The position numbers and the translations under genes are program-made. Shown here one piece after another: positions 8,918 through 16,867 of a DNA stretch of 64,000 nt (its first letter is position 1; every line of letters starts with the position of its first letter). Under the pieces are notes generated by a model. That model was not told the origin of the DNA. It ran no database searches and saw only the letters and a list, made by a program, of their open reading frames with translations. The DNA is from CAWHQZ01 sp963831645 (GTDB lineage: Bacteria; Pseudomonadota; Alphaproteobacteria; Rhizobiales; Aestuariivirgaceae): assembly GCA_963831645.1 (NCBI GenBank), contig CAWHQZ010000012.1:62001-126000 (forward strand). Reading direction: 5' to 3'.

Positions 8918-10669
8918 ATGCGGATCAGGCGGCTTCCCGAAGGCATCGTCAATCGCATCGCTGCCGGCGAGGTGATCGAAAGGCCTTCGAGCATCCTCAA
9001 GGAGCTGATGGAGAACGCCATCGATGCAGGCGCGCGCCGCATCGAGGCGATTTTCCGCAACGGCGGTCGCACTCTCATACGGGTCAATGACGACGGCCAT
9101 GGCATGACGGGCGATGAACTGAAACTCGCGGTCGAGCGCCATGCGACATCCAAGCTCGACGACGATGACCTGGTCCGCATCCGCACCCTCGGCTTTCGCG
9201 GCGAAGCTCTGCCGTCGATCGGCGCGGTGTCGCGACTTGCCATCACGTCGCGGGCACGCGGCACTGGGAGCGCGCATGTGATCGAGGTTGCCGGCGGGGT
9301 CGGGAGCGAGGTGCGCCCGGCCGCCCATGGCGACGGCACGACGGTCGAGGTTCGCGATGTTTTCTACGCGGTGCCGGCCCGGCTGAAGTTCCTGCGCTCC
9401 GAGCGTGCCGAGACCGCCGAGGCGGCCGACGTTACCCGCCGGCTTGCCATCGCCCATCCGCAAGTCGCCTTTGCCCTCATCAGCGAGGAGCGGCGCATCA
9501 TCGATATCGAGGCCGGCGACGGAACCGACGAGGGGCTTCGCAGGCGCCTTGCCGGGCTGGTGGGCACGGACTTTGTGGCCGCCAGCGTTTCCATCCAGGG
9601 CGGGCGCGACCGGCTGCGTCTGTCCGGCCTTGCCGCGGTGGCGACCTATCACCGCGCGCAGCCGAACATGCAGTTCACCGTCGTCAACGGGAGGCCCGTG
9701 CGCGACAGGCTGATCATCGGCGCCATCCGCGGCGCCTATGCGGACCTCATGACGAAAGGACGGTTCCCGGCGCTGGCGCTGTTCCTCGACTGCCCGCCCG
9801 AGGAGATCGACGTCAACGTCCACCCGGCCAAGGCCGAAGTCAGGTTTCGCGATCCGGCTGCCGTTCGCGGCCTGATCGTCGGCGTCATTCGCAGCGCCAT
9901 CGGCAGGTCCGGCACGCCGGCTCCCAATCCTCTCCGCACATCATCAGTGTCGTCGGCTCTGCGGCCGGCGCCCCCGACGGCAAGTCCGGGACAGCGCAAC
10001 ATGGCCTTCGCACCGCCTCGGTTCAGGTCCGGGCTGGCAGAAGAGCCGGCGCCGCCGGTTGTCGCGGATGGCGAGGCTGACGCACGGGCGGAGCCCCTGG
10101 GCCAGGCGTGCGGACAATTTCATGAAACCTATATCGTGGCCGAGACCGCCGACGGCGTCATGATCGTCGATCAGCACGCTGCGCACGAACGCATCGTCTA
10201 TGAAGAGCTCAAGGCGCAACGCCAGGGCGCCGGCATAGCAACCCAGCCATTGCTGATACCCGACGTGGTGGACCTCGACCCCGTAAGCCTCGCCCGGCTC
10301 GCCGCCGAGTCCGAATTTCTGGGCGGGCTTGGCCTGGTGCTCGAACCTTTCGGCGCCTCGGCGGTCCTGGTCCGCGAAATGCCGGCTCCTCTCGCCGGCG
10401 CCAGCGCCGCGCGGCTCGTCAGGGATCTCGTCGATGATCTCGGCAATGCGCCGGCCGGGGAAGCATTGGAGGAGAAGAACAACCGCGTGCTCGCCACGAT
10501 GGCCTGTCACCATTCGGTGCGTGCCGGCCGCAGGCTGCGCATCGAGGAGATGAATGCGCTGTTGCGCAGCATGGAACGCGGCCTCAACTCGAGCCAGTGC
10601 AATCATGGCCGGCCCACCTACGTCGAGCTGAAGCTGAAGGATATCGAACGTCTGTTTGCGCGCAAATAG
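8918..10669 (+). CDS. mutL: DNA mismatch repair protein MutL
   Basis: Mismatch repair factor linking MutS to strand removal, 583 residues. The N-terminal GHKL ATPase motifs are complete: ELMENAIDAGA, DDGHGM and TLGFRGEALPSI. After a Pro/Ala-rich linker (about residues 325-385) the C-terminal dimerisation domain carries DQHAAHERIVYE, which fits the endonuclease motif DQHA(X)2E(X)4E found in species without MutH, so this MutL should nick DNA itself. ATG 8918 gives the canonical MRIRRLPEGIVNRIAAGEV start; the frame is open further upstream but without homology. It converges with rsmD (28 bases between stops). Confidence 0.95.
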   Translation: MRIRRLPEGIVNRIAAGEVIERPSSILKELMENAIDAGARRIEAIFRNGGRTLIRVNDDGHGMTGDELKLAVERHATSKLDDDDLVRIRTLGFRGEALPSIGAVSRLAITSRARGTGSAHVIEVAGGVGSEVRPAAHGDGTTVEVRDVFYAVPARLKFLRSERAETAEAADVTRRLAIAHPQVAFALISEERRIIDIEAGDGTDEGLRRRLAGLVGTDFVAASVSIQGGRDRLRLSGLAAVATYHRAQPNMQFTVVNGRPVRDRLIIGAIRGAYADLMTKGRFPALALFLDCPPEEIDVNVHPAKAEVRFRDPAAVRGLIVGVIRSAIGRSGTPAPNPLRTSSVSSALRPAPPTASPGQRNMAFAPPRFRSGLAEEPAPPVVADGEADARAEPLGQACGQFHETYIVAETADGVMIVDQHAAHERIVYEELKAQRQGAGIATQPLLIPDVVDLDPVSLARLAAESEFLGGLGLVLEPFGASAVLVREMPAPLAGASAARLVRDLVDDLGNAPAGEALEEKNNRVLATMACHHSVRAGRRLRIEEMNALLRSMERGLNSSQCNHGRPTYVELKLKDIERLFARK

Positions 10670-10697
10670 AGGGTGAAGGTCGGCACGATCCGTCACG

Positions 10698-11270
10698 TCA
10701 CAGCTGCCCTTCGCGCAAGAACAGGACCTTTGTGTCGCCGTAGTCGCGCTCATCGATACAGCGCAGGTCTTCGGGGATGGCGACCTCCGCACGGGCACTT
10801 TCCTCGACAATGACGACGGCGCCGGTTGCCAGCCAGCCACCTTGGACAAGGGCATAGAGCGCCTGTTCTCCAAGCCTCTTGCCGTAGGGGGGATCGACAA
10901 ACGCCAGGTCGTACGGCGGCTGCGGCGCACAGAGACCCAGCCGCACCGCGTCGCGGCGCCAGATCTTGCACTGCCCGATGACACCGAGCGCGTCGGCATT
11001 ACGCCGGATGAGGCCGCGCGCATCCGGGCTGTCATCGATGAACAGGCAGAACCGCGCTCCGCGCGACATGGCCTCCAGCCCGAGGGCGCCGGTGCCGGCG
11101 AAAAGATCGACGACCCGGCTGCCCTCGATCCCGAACCCGTCGACGCCGTGCTCGAGAATGTTGAACATCGCTTCGCGCGCCCGCTCGGAAGTGGGCCGCA
11201 ATGCACGCCCGCGAGGTACCGCCAGGACGCGCCCGCCGAACCTACCCCCGACGATGCGCACGAGGTTCAT
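10698..11270 (-). CDS. rsmD: 16S rRNA (guanine-966 N2) methyltransferase
   Basis: AdoMet-dependent enzyme methylating G966 of 16S rRNA during 30S assembly. About 190 residues, standard for RsmD. Visible are the N-terminal VRIVGGRFGGR, the AdoMet loop DLFAGTGALGLEA and the catalytic FVDPPYGKR. The start ATG at 11270 lies inside the last 29 bases of the pseudouridine synthase gene upstream, so the two are translated as one unit. Longer in-frame extensions read through the coding sequence of the neighbour and are not supported. Confidence 0.92.
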   Translation of the reverse strand: MNLVRIVGGRFGGRVLAVPRGRALRPTSERAREAMFNILEHGVDGFGIEGSRVVDLFAGTGALGLEAMSRGARFCLFIDDSPDARGLIRRNADALGVIGQCKIWRRDAVRLGLCAPQPPYDLAFVDPPYGKRLGEQALYALVQGGWLATGAVVIVEESARAEVAIPEDLRCIDERDYGDTKVLFLREGQL

Positions 11271-12027
11271 CCTTGCTTTGAGTGAGCAGCGATCCGAGCT
11301 GTTCGCGCAAAACCCGCGGCGATACTTCCTCGACCTGGCCGGGCGGAAGGCCACCCAGCTGGAACGGCCCGAAGCTCACGCGGATGAGCCGGCTTACCGT
11401 GAGACCCAGATGTTCGCACACCTTTCTGACCTCGCGGTTCTTGCCCTCGGCGAGAGCGAAGAGCAGCCACTGGTGGGACCCCGCCTGGCGTTCGATCGAG
11501 GCGGCGATCGCGCCGTAGCGGATATCGCCGATGACCAGTCCTTCCTTCAGACCATCAAGCCTGGCTTGGGTGGCCTGGCCCCTGACCCGAACGCGGTAGC
11601 GCCGGACCCACCCCGTCGCCGGCAGTTCGAGCAGGCGCTTGATCTCGCCATCGTTGGTCAGGAGCAGGAGACCTTCGCTGGTGAAGTCGAGGCGGCCCAC
11701 CGAAACGACCCGCGGCAAGTGACCCGGCAAACTCTGAAAAACGGTCGGCCGTCCTCGTGGATCGCGATGGCTGACCATGAGGCACGGCGGCTTGTGATAG
11801 CGCCATAGCCGCGTAGCCTCGGCGGTCGCCAGCGCCTTCCCATCGATGCTTATTTCGTCCCCGGCTTCGATCCTGACTGCCGGGGAAACCAGGATCGTGC
11901 CGTTAACCGCTACGCGGCCTGCGGCGATCAGCCGTTCCGCGTCGCGGCGCGAAGCAGCTCCGGCGCGGGCGATCACCTTGGCGACACGCTCGCCTCGTTT
12001 TGTTTCGGGTGCGCTTGCCGGCTTCAT
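11242..12027 (-). CDS. rluB: 23S rRNA pseudouridine synthase, RluB type
   Basis: RsuA/RluB-family synthase (261 residues) with an N-terminal S4 RNA-binding domain (VAKVIARAGAASRRDAERLI) and a catalytic domain with GRLDFTSEGLLLLTNDG, whose Asp attacks the uridine. Arg-Lys-rich motif GKNREVRKVCEHLGL is the second family signature. Of the RsuA/RluB/RluE/RluF group, RluB (U2605 of 23S rRNA) is the usual alphaproteobacterial member; the exact target is inferred. It overlaps rsmD, forming a small rRNA-modification operon, and is divergent from tadA. Confidence 0.87.
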   Translation of the reverse strand: MKPASAPETKRGERVAKVIARAGAASRRDAERLIAAGRVAVNGTILVSPAVRIEAGDEISIDGKALATAEATRLWRYHKPPCLMVSHRDPRGRPTVFQSLPGHLPRVVSVGRLDFTSEGLLLLTNDGEIKRLLELPATGWVRRYRVRVRGQATQARLDGLKEGLVIGDIRYGAIAASIERQAGSHQWLLFALAEGKNREVRKVCEHLGLTVSRLIRVSFGPFQLGGLPPGQVEEVSPRVLREQLGSLLTQSKDEPRAHRRG

Positions 12028-12133
12028 GCTCCGGCAATTAAATCATGTCTTCCAAAGAGTGCGCAGACCCTCTTGACGGCGCACGCCGCCTGCCCAATGT
12101 CGCGCCCACCCGTCATTGGAGTGCCGGTCGGCC

Positions 12134-12589
12134 ATGTCCATGAATCTTCCCCCTGCCATGGAAATCGCCCTCGAAGAGGCGGTTGCCGCAGCGGTTCGGG
12201 GGGAAGTTCCCGTAGGGGCGGCCATCACCTCCGCCACCGGGGAGATCATCTGCCGGGCCGGCAACCGTACCATCGAGTTCGTCGATCCCACTGCCCATGC
12301 CGAGGTACTGGCAATCCGCGTGGCGGCCCAGGTCATCGGCAGCGAGAGGCTGGCGGAGTGCGACATGTATGTCACGCTGGAGCCATGCACGATGTGTGCC
12401 GCGGCCATCTCGTTTGCCCGTCTGCGCCGGCTCTATTTCGGCGCCAGCGATCCGAAAATGGGCGCTGTCGAACATGGTCCGCGCTACTTCAGTCAGCCGG
12501 TGTGCCACCATCGGCCTGAAATCTATGGCGGCATCGGAGCTGCCCGCGGCGCTGCCATGCTGAAGGACTTCTTCGCTCGCCGTCGCTGA
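12134..12589 (+). CDS. tadA: tRNA-specific adenosine deaminase TadA
   Basis: Zinc deaminase converting A34 to inosine in tRNA-Arg(ACG); essential in most bacteria. 151 residues. Zinc and catalytic residues: HAE in DPTAHAEVLAI and the Cys pair in LEPCTMCAAA. The C-terminal FFARRR fits the family. ATG 12134 is chosen (GGAG about 13 bases upstream); ATG 12140 is also possible and ATG 12116 would add residues without homology. It is divergent from rluB and convergent with the patatin gene. Confidence 0.93.
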   Translation: MSMNLPPAMEIALEEAVAAAVRGEVPVGAAITSATGEIICRAGNRTIEFVDPTAHAEVLAIRVAAQVIGSERLAECDMYVTLEPCTMCAAAISFARLRRLYFGASDPKMGAVEHGPRYFSQPVCHHRPEIYGGIGAARGAAMLKDFFARRR

Positions 12590-12619
12590 GGACTCGGGCA
12601 CTCCCTGTCGGACTTGGGG

Positions 12620-13486
12620 TCATTGTCCCAGGTTGCCTGCGCGCTTGCCGTCCCCCTCCATGACGAGCGCCAGGCGGCGCTTGAGACGCTCCTTGGCCGG
12701 CGCCGCTGCCGCGAGGATCGCGCTGATCTTGAAGAACTCCATCACCCTGAACTCATCGACCGCCGGCTCGATCAGGATGTCCGGAGGATGCTCCAGGTTG
12801 CGCAGGGCGACGATCTGCCGCTGCATGATCTGCGCCGCTCCGAACCACAGATCCTTGTTGTTGGGATCGCGCCCCATGCCGGCCACCGGACCGCCGGTAA
12901 CGTCGATGGCTACCGTCAGGTCGGTGTCCCTGTCGATGTGGTTGACTGGGAGGGGGTTGACCATGCCGCCATCGATCACATAGCGGTCGTCGATACGCGG
13001 CGCGGCGATGATGCCGGGAATCGCAATGCTGGCCGCCACCGCTTCGAAGAGTGGCCCACGGCGGATCGCCATTTCCCTGCGCGCGTAGAAATCGGTGGTG
13101 CTGACGGAAAAGCGGATCGGCGTATCCTCGATGCGGCGGCACACGCCCTTCGGAAAGAACAGCTCCGTGAGTTTCATCCCATTGACCATTACCGGACCGG
13201 AAGCCTTGAAACTCACGAGGGCAGTGGGGCTTTCGAGCCTGCGGCCGGAAAAAAGGCGGTGTGCCAGCCGCACCCGGTTGGAAAGAACGTCGATGGCGTG
13301 ACCGGCGATCTCGCGCCCGGATATCCCGGAAGCGTAGGCCGCCCCCACGAGTGCGCCCATGCTCGTACCGGCCAGGCAGAACGGCTTTATTCCCAGTTCA
13401 TCGAACGCCTGCAGCATGGCGATGTGAGCAAGACCGCGGGCGCCGCCGCCGCCCAGCGCCACTCCGATTCTGATGTCTGTTCTCAA
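12620..13486 (-). CDS. Patatin-like phospholipase
   Basis: Patatin-family acyl hydrolase of about 288 residues with a Ser-Asp dyad: oxyanion loop GGGGARG, nucleophile elbow GTSMG and DGG in VIDGGMVNPLP. Such enzymes (RssA/YchK group) cleave membrane phospholipid acyl chains. Start TTG at 13486 overlaps the stop of the kinase-like gene (TTGA), and gives LRTDIRIGVALGGGGARG, the normal N-terminus; the frame is open for 230 codons upstream but only as a shadow of that gene. It is the last member of a three-gene minus-strand unit whose genes all overlap by four bases. Confidence 0.85.
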   Translation of the reverse strand: MRTDIRIGVALGGGGARGLAHIAMLQAFDELGIKPFCLAGTSMGALVGAAYASGISGREIAGHAIDVLSNRVRLAHRLFSGRRLESPTALVSFKASGPVMVNGMKLTELFFPKGVCRRIEDTPIRFSVSTTDFYARREMAIRRGPLFEAVAASIAIPGIIAAPRIDDRYVIDGGMVNPLPVNHIDRDTDLTVAIDVTGGPVAGMGRDPNNKDLWFGAAQIMQRQIVALRNLEHPPDILIEPAVDEFRVMEFFKISAILAAAAPAKERLKRRLALVMEGDGKRAGNLGQ

Positions 13487-14568
13487 GCGCCTGCCGCCTT
13501 TGCGAATTGCCACGCCCGCTCCGCCATCGGCCGTACCTGGCGCGCCAGCATGGCGGCATGTGGATTGACCGCTGTGCCGTCGCGCACCCGTCCGGCGATG
13601 CCCTGGAATATGGCGGCGAGCCTGAAGAAATTGTATGCCAGATATATGTCGAGGTCGGGCAGTCCGTCCAGGTTCCTGCGCCGGCAGTAGTCCGCGACAT
13701 AGTCCTCGAACCGGGGCAGCCCCGGCGCCTTGGACTGTAAGCCGGCGAGCGATCCCACGCCGCCGCCGTCGGTGCTTTGCGGCATATGCCACTGCATGAC
13801 GTGATAGGTGAAATCCGCGATTGGGTCGCCGACCGTCGACAGTTCCCAATCCAGCACGGCGGCGATGCGCGGCTCGACGGGATCTACGATGCAGTTGTCG
13901 AGGCGGAAGTCCCCGTGAATGAGACCGGCGACCTTTTGCGCCGGCACGGCCTCGGGAAGCCACGCCATCAGCCTGTCCATCTCGGTGATCTCGACCGTGC
14001 GCGACTGGCTGTATTGTTCCGACCAACGTCTGATCTGCCGTAGCACATACCCGTCCGGCCGCCCGAAGGCCGCCAGACCCAGCTTCGCCACATCGAAACC
14101 GTGCAGCCGGGCAATGGTTTCGTTCAGCGACTGGAACAGCCGCTGCCTCTCCGGCGCGTTGAGGTCCGGCGCCCACGGTTCCCAGAAGATCCGTCCCGGA
14201 ACGAATTCCATCACGTAGAACGTGCTGCCGATGACGCTTTCATCCGTACACAGAGCGAGAGGCGCAGGCACCGGAAAGTCTGCGCCGCTGAGCGCCTTGG
14301 TCACCAGGTATTCACGCTCGACCGCGTGTGCGGACTTCAGCAGCGGGCCGCGCGGCTTGCACCGCACTACATAGGTTCCCGAGCCCGCCCGAACGAGATA
14401 GGTCGGGTTCGATTGCCCGCCCTTGAATCGTTCGACAACGAGTGTGCCCGCGAATCCGGCGACGTTGCGGGCGAGGTATGAAGCCAGTCGCCGCTGATCG
14501 ATTTCCTGCGCCGTGTCGAGCCCCCGCGTCCCGGCAAACTCTGCCTGCCGGTCGAAGCGGTGTCTCAT
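13483..14568 (-). CDS. APH-like phosphotransferase family protein
   Basis: Protein-kinase-fold phosphotransferase, 361 residues, resembling the aminoglycoside-phosphotransferase-like domain of ACAD10/ACAD11 rather than drug-resistance enzymes. Motifs: catalytic loop HGDFRLDN, Mg-binding LDWELSTVGDP, and an N-lobe with VERFKGGQSNPTYLV. ACAD10/11-type kinases phosphorylate 4-hydroxyacyl-CoAs for degradation; this is the best family hint but the substrate here is unproven. Start ATG 14568 overlaps the hydrolase stop by ATGA, and the following patatin gene begins in its own stop, so the three are one transcription unit. An upstream ATG (14682) would run through the hydrolase gene. Confidence 0.83.
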   Translation of the reverse strand: MRHRFDRQAEFAGTRGLDTAQEIDQRRLASYLARNVAGFAGTLVVERFKGGQSNPTYLVRAGSGTYVVRCKPRGPLLKSAHAVEREYLVTKALSGADFPVPAPLALCTDESVIGSTFYVMEFVPGRIFWEPWAPDLNAPERQRLFQSLNETIARLHGFDVAKLGLAAFGRPDGYVLRQIRRWSEQYSQSRTVEITEMDRLMAWLPEAVPAQKVAGLIHGDFRLDNCIVDPVEPRIAAVLDWELSTVGDPIADFTYHVMQWHMPQSTDGGGVGSLAGLQSKAPGLPRFEDYVADYCRRRNLDGLPDLDIYLAYNFFRLAAIFQGIAGRVRDGTAVNPHAAMLARQVRPMAERAWQFAKAAGA

Positions 14569-15473
14569 GAGGCGGCGGTAGCCTTGAGGAACGGCATCAG
14601 GGCGGCGAGCGTCGCCTCCGGATTCTCCTCGGCGAGGAAATGGCCGGAATCGATGGCCTGGCCGTCGACATGGTCCGCCCACTCCTTCCAGGAATTGAGC
14701 ATCACCGAGGTCTCGGCCGGAATGCCCGCGGTGCCCCAGACGACGCGCAGCGGACAGCTGATCCGGCTGCCGTCGGCGCGCGAGGCCGCATCGGCCTCAC
14801 GATCGTAGCTCCAGCCGGCGCGATAGTCGTTGCATGCGGCATTGATGTGCTCGGGCGTGGCAAAGTGGAGGCGATATTCGGCGAGGGCTTCCTCGTCGAA
14901 GGCCGAAAGATTGCCGGCTTTCGTCCAGCTGGCCAGCGTGTAGTCGAGAAATGCCGTCGGCGCCTGCTCGATGAGCATCTCGGGCAGCGGATGAGGCTGG
15001 GCAAGGAACAGCCAGTGATAGACCTTCATGGCGAACTGCGCATCGAGCCCCCGCCACATGTGATACGTGCTGATGATGTCGAGGATGGCGAGCGAGCGAA
15101 TGCGTGCCGGCTCGTCGAGCGCCATGCGGTAGGCCACCCGGCCGCCGCGATCGTGTCCGGCGACCGCGAAACGCTCGTGGCCGAGTGAGGTCATGAGTTG
15201 AAACATGTCCTGGGCCATGGCGCGCTTGGAATAGGCGAAGTTGCCGGCATCGTTGGCCGGGCACGAGGAGAAGCCGTAGCCTCGCAAGTCGGCCACGATG
15301 CAGGTGAAGTGCTCACTCAGCTCCGGAACGATTCTGTGCCACATTGCATGGGTCTGCGGAAAACCGTGCAGCAGCAAGAGCGCTGGACCCCGTCCGCCAA
15401 TGCGCGCGAAGATGGTAGTGGCTGGTCCGGTGGGCGCGGAAACCTGCCTGAAATCATTGGGATAAAGCGGCAT
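14565..15473 (-). CDS. Alpha/beta hydrolase, haloacetate dehalogenase-like
   Basis: 302-residue alpha/beta hydrolase close in pattern to fluoroacetate dehalogenases. The nucleophile elbow is GHDRGGRVA: the Asp nucleophile followed by the two arginines (DRxxR) that hold the haloacid carboxylate in that family. Other family features are HGFPQTHAMWHR, the acidic residue in LAILDIIS, the halide-pocket YHW in KVYHWLFLAQP and the catalytic His in DSGHFLAEE. Epoxide hydrolases share the fold but not the DRxxR pair together with YHW. First gene of the three-gene overlapping unit. Substrate specificity is inferred. Confidence 0.78.
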   Translation of the reverse strand: MPLYPNDFRQVSAPTGPATTIFARIGGRGPALLLLHGFPQTHAMWHRIVPELSEHFTCIVADLRGYGFSSCPANDAGNFAYSKRAMAQDMFQLMTSLGHERFAVAGHDRGGRVAYRMALDEPARIRSLAILDIISTYHMWRGLDAQFAMKVYHWLFLAQPHPLPEMLIEQAPTAFLDYTLASWTKAGNLSAFDEEALAEYRLHFATPEHINAACNDYRAGWSYDREADAASRADGSRISCPLRVVWGTAGIPAETSVMLNSWKEWADHVDGQAIDSGHFLAEENPEATLAALMPFLKATAAS

Positions 15474-15500
15474 CAGGCCATCATATGCCCGGTTCGGGCC

Positions 15501-16790
15501 TCAGCAAGGCAAACTTCGGCCGAGGGCGCGCCAGCCGATGTCACGCCGGCAATATCCTTCCGGCCAGTCGATGAGATCGACGGCCTGGTAGGCTCGCGAC
15601 CGCGCTTGCGCCATGTCTGGCGCGGTGGCGGTGACGCTGAGAACGCGGCCACCCCTGGCGATGACGTGCTCGCCTTTCATCGCGGTGGCGGCGTGGAAGA
15701 TCTGAACGCCGTCCACGGCGGCGGCGCGATCGATGTGACGGATCGCACTTCCTGTCGCGACCCGCCCCGGATACCCCTTGGTCGCCATGACGACGGTCAG
15801 CGCGCATTCGTTCCGCCAGCGCAGCGAGATCTGGCCCAGCGTTCCTCCCGTCGCCGCAAGCAACAGCGTCAGGAGGTCATCTTTCAGCCTCGGCATCAGG
15901 GCTTGGCACTCGGGATCACCGAAACGGACGTTGTATTCGATGAGCTTGGGGCCGCTGGAGGTAAGCATCAGGCCGGCGTACAGGATGCCCTGGTAAGCGC
16001 TGCCCATCTCCGCCATGCCGCGGATGGTGGGCTCGACAATGCGCGTCATTACCTCCCGGCAAAGTGCTTCCGTCATGATCGGCGCGGGCGAATAGGCGCC
16101 CATGCCGCCGGTATTGGGGCCGGTGTCGCCGTCGTGGGCGCGCTTGTGGTCCTGAGCCGTCGCCAGGGCCAGCGCCCGGACTCCGTCGGTGATGGCGAAG
16201 AAGCTCGCCTCCTCTCCTTCGAGGAACTCCTCGATGACCGCCTCCGATCCGGCCGGCCCGAATTTCCCCGCGAACAGTTCATCGATGGCTCGTTCGGCTT
16301 CGTCTCTCGTCGCTGCCACCGTCACCCCCTTGCCCGCCGCCAGCCCATCGGCCTTGACCACCACCGGCGCGCCCACTTCACCCAGATACTGGAGGGCGGC
16401 ATCGCGCGAGCTGACCCTGCGATAGGCGGCGGTCGGTATCCCGAAACGGGCGCAGAGGTCTTTCGCGAAGCCCTTGGAACCCTCGAGCCGGGCGGCGAGC
16501 CGGCGCGGGCCGAATGCCCTGATGCCCGCATCCGCCAGGTCGTCGACGATGCCGGCGACGAGTGGCGCCTCCGGGCCGACCATCACCAGGCCGACGGCCG
16601 CCTTTCGGCTGAAGTCGATCACCGCCCGATGATCTGCAGGGTCGATCTCCACGCATTCCGCGTGGGCGGCAATGCCCGGATTGCCGGGCGCGGCATATAG
16701 CTTGCCGATGAGCGGGCTCGCCGAAAGCTTCCAGGCGAGCGCGTGCTCACGCCCGCCCGCGCCGAGCAGAAGAACGTTGATGTCCGTCAA
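15501..16790 (-). CDS. purD: Phosphoribosylamine-glycine ligase
   Basis: GAR synthetase, second step of purine synthesis: ATP + phosphoribosylamine + glycine to GAR. 429 residues, normal length. ATP-grasp features: N-terminal VLLLGAGGREHALAWKL, central KADGLAAGKGVTVA, and the signature FGDPECQALMPRL. ATG 16790 puts the glycine-rich loop at residues 10-14. The gene is divergent from xseA with 77 bases between starts, so the two promoters must share or face each other in that gap. Nothing is broken in it, in contrast to ileS and aroF. Confidence 0.95.
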   Translation of the reverse strand: MTDINVLLLGAGGREHALAWKLSASPLIGKLYAAPGNPGIAAHAECVEIDPADHRAVIDFSRKAAVGLVMVGPEAPLVAGIVDDLADAGIRAFGPRRLAARLEGSKGFAKDLCARFGIPTAAYRRVSSRDAALQYLGEVGAPVVVKADGLAAGKGVTVAATRDEAERAIDELFAGKFGPAGSEAVIEEFLEGEEASFFAITDGVRALALATAQDHKRAHDGDTGPNTGGMGAYSPAPIMTEALCREVMTRIVEPTIRGMAEMGSAYQGILYAGLMLTSSGPKLIEYNVRFGDPECQALMPRLKDDLLTLLLAATGGTLGQISLRWRNECALTVVMATKGYPGRVATGSAIRHIDRAAAVDGVQIFHAATAMKGEHVIARGGRVLSVTATAPDMAQARSRAYQAVDLIDWPEGYCRRDIGWRALGRSLPC

Positions 16791-16867
16791 AATCGAGTCT
16801 CGTCCTTGATCAGGGCCGCCGATTGATCTTTGATGCGGCGCCCGCGAGAAAGCAGGAATAGCGTACC

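Noticed and set aside
7465..9339. 624-codon minus-strand frame opposite the M16 partner and mutL
   Set aside because: Runs across two intact plus-strand genes and has no recognisable domain.
12614..13690. Plus-strand frame opposite the patatin gene
   Set aside because: The minus strand shows the full patatin motif set; the plus frame shows none.
15198..16700. 500-codon plus-strand frame opposite purD
   Set aside because: Shadow of purD; Arg/Gly/His-rich with no family features.
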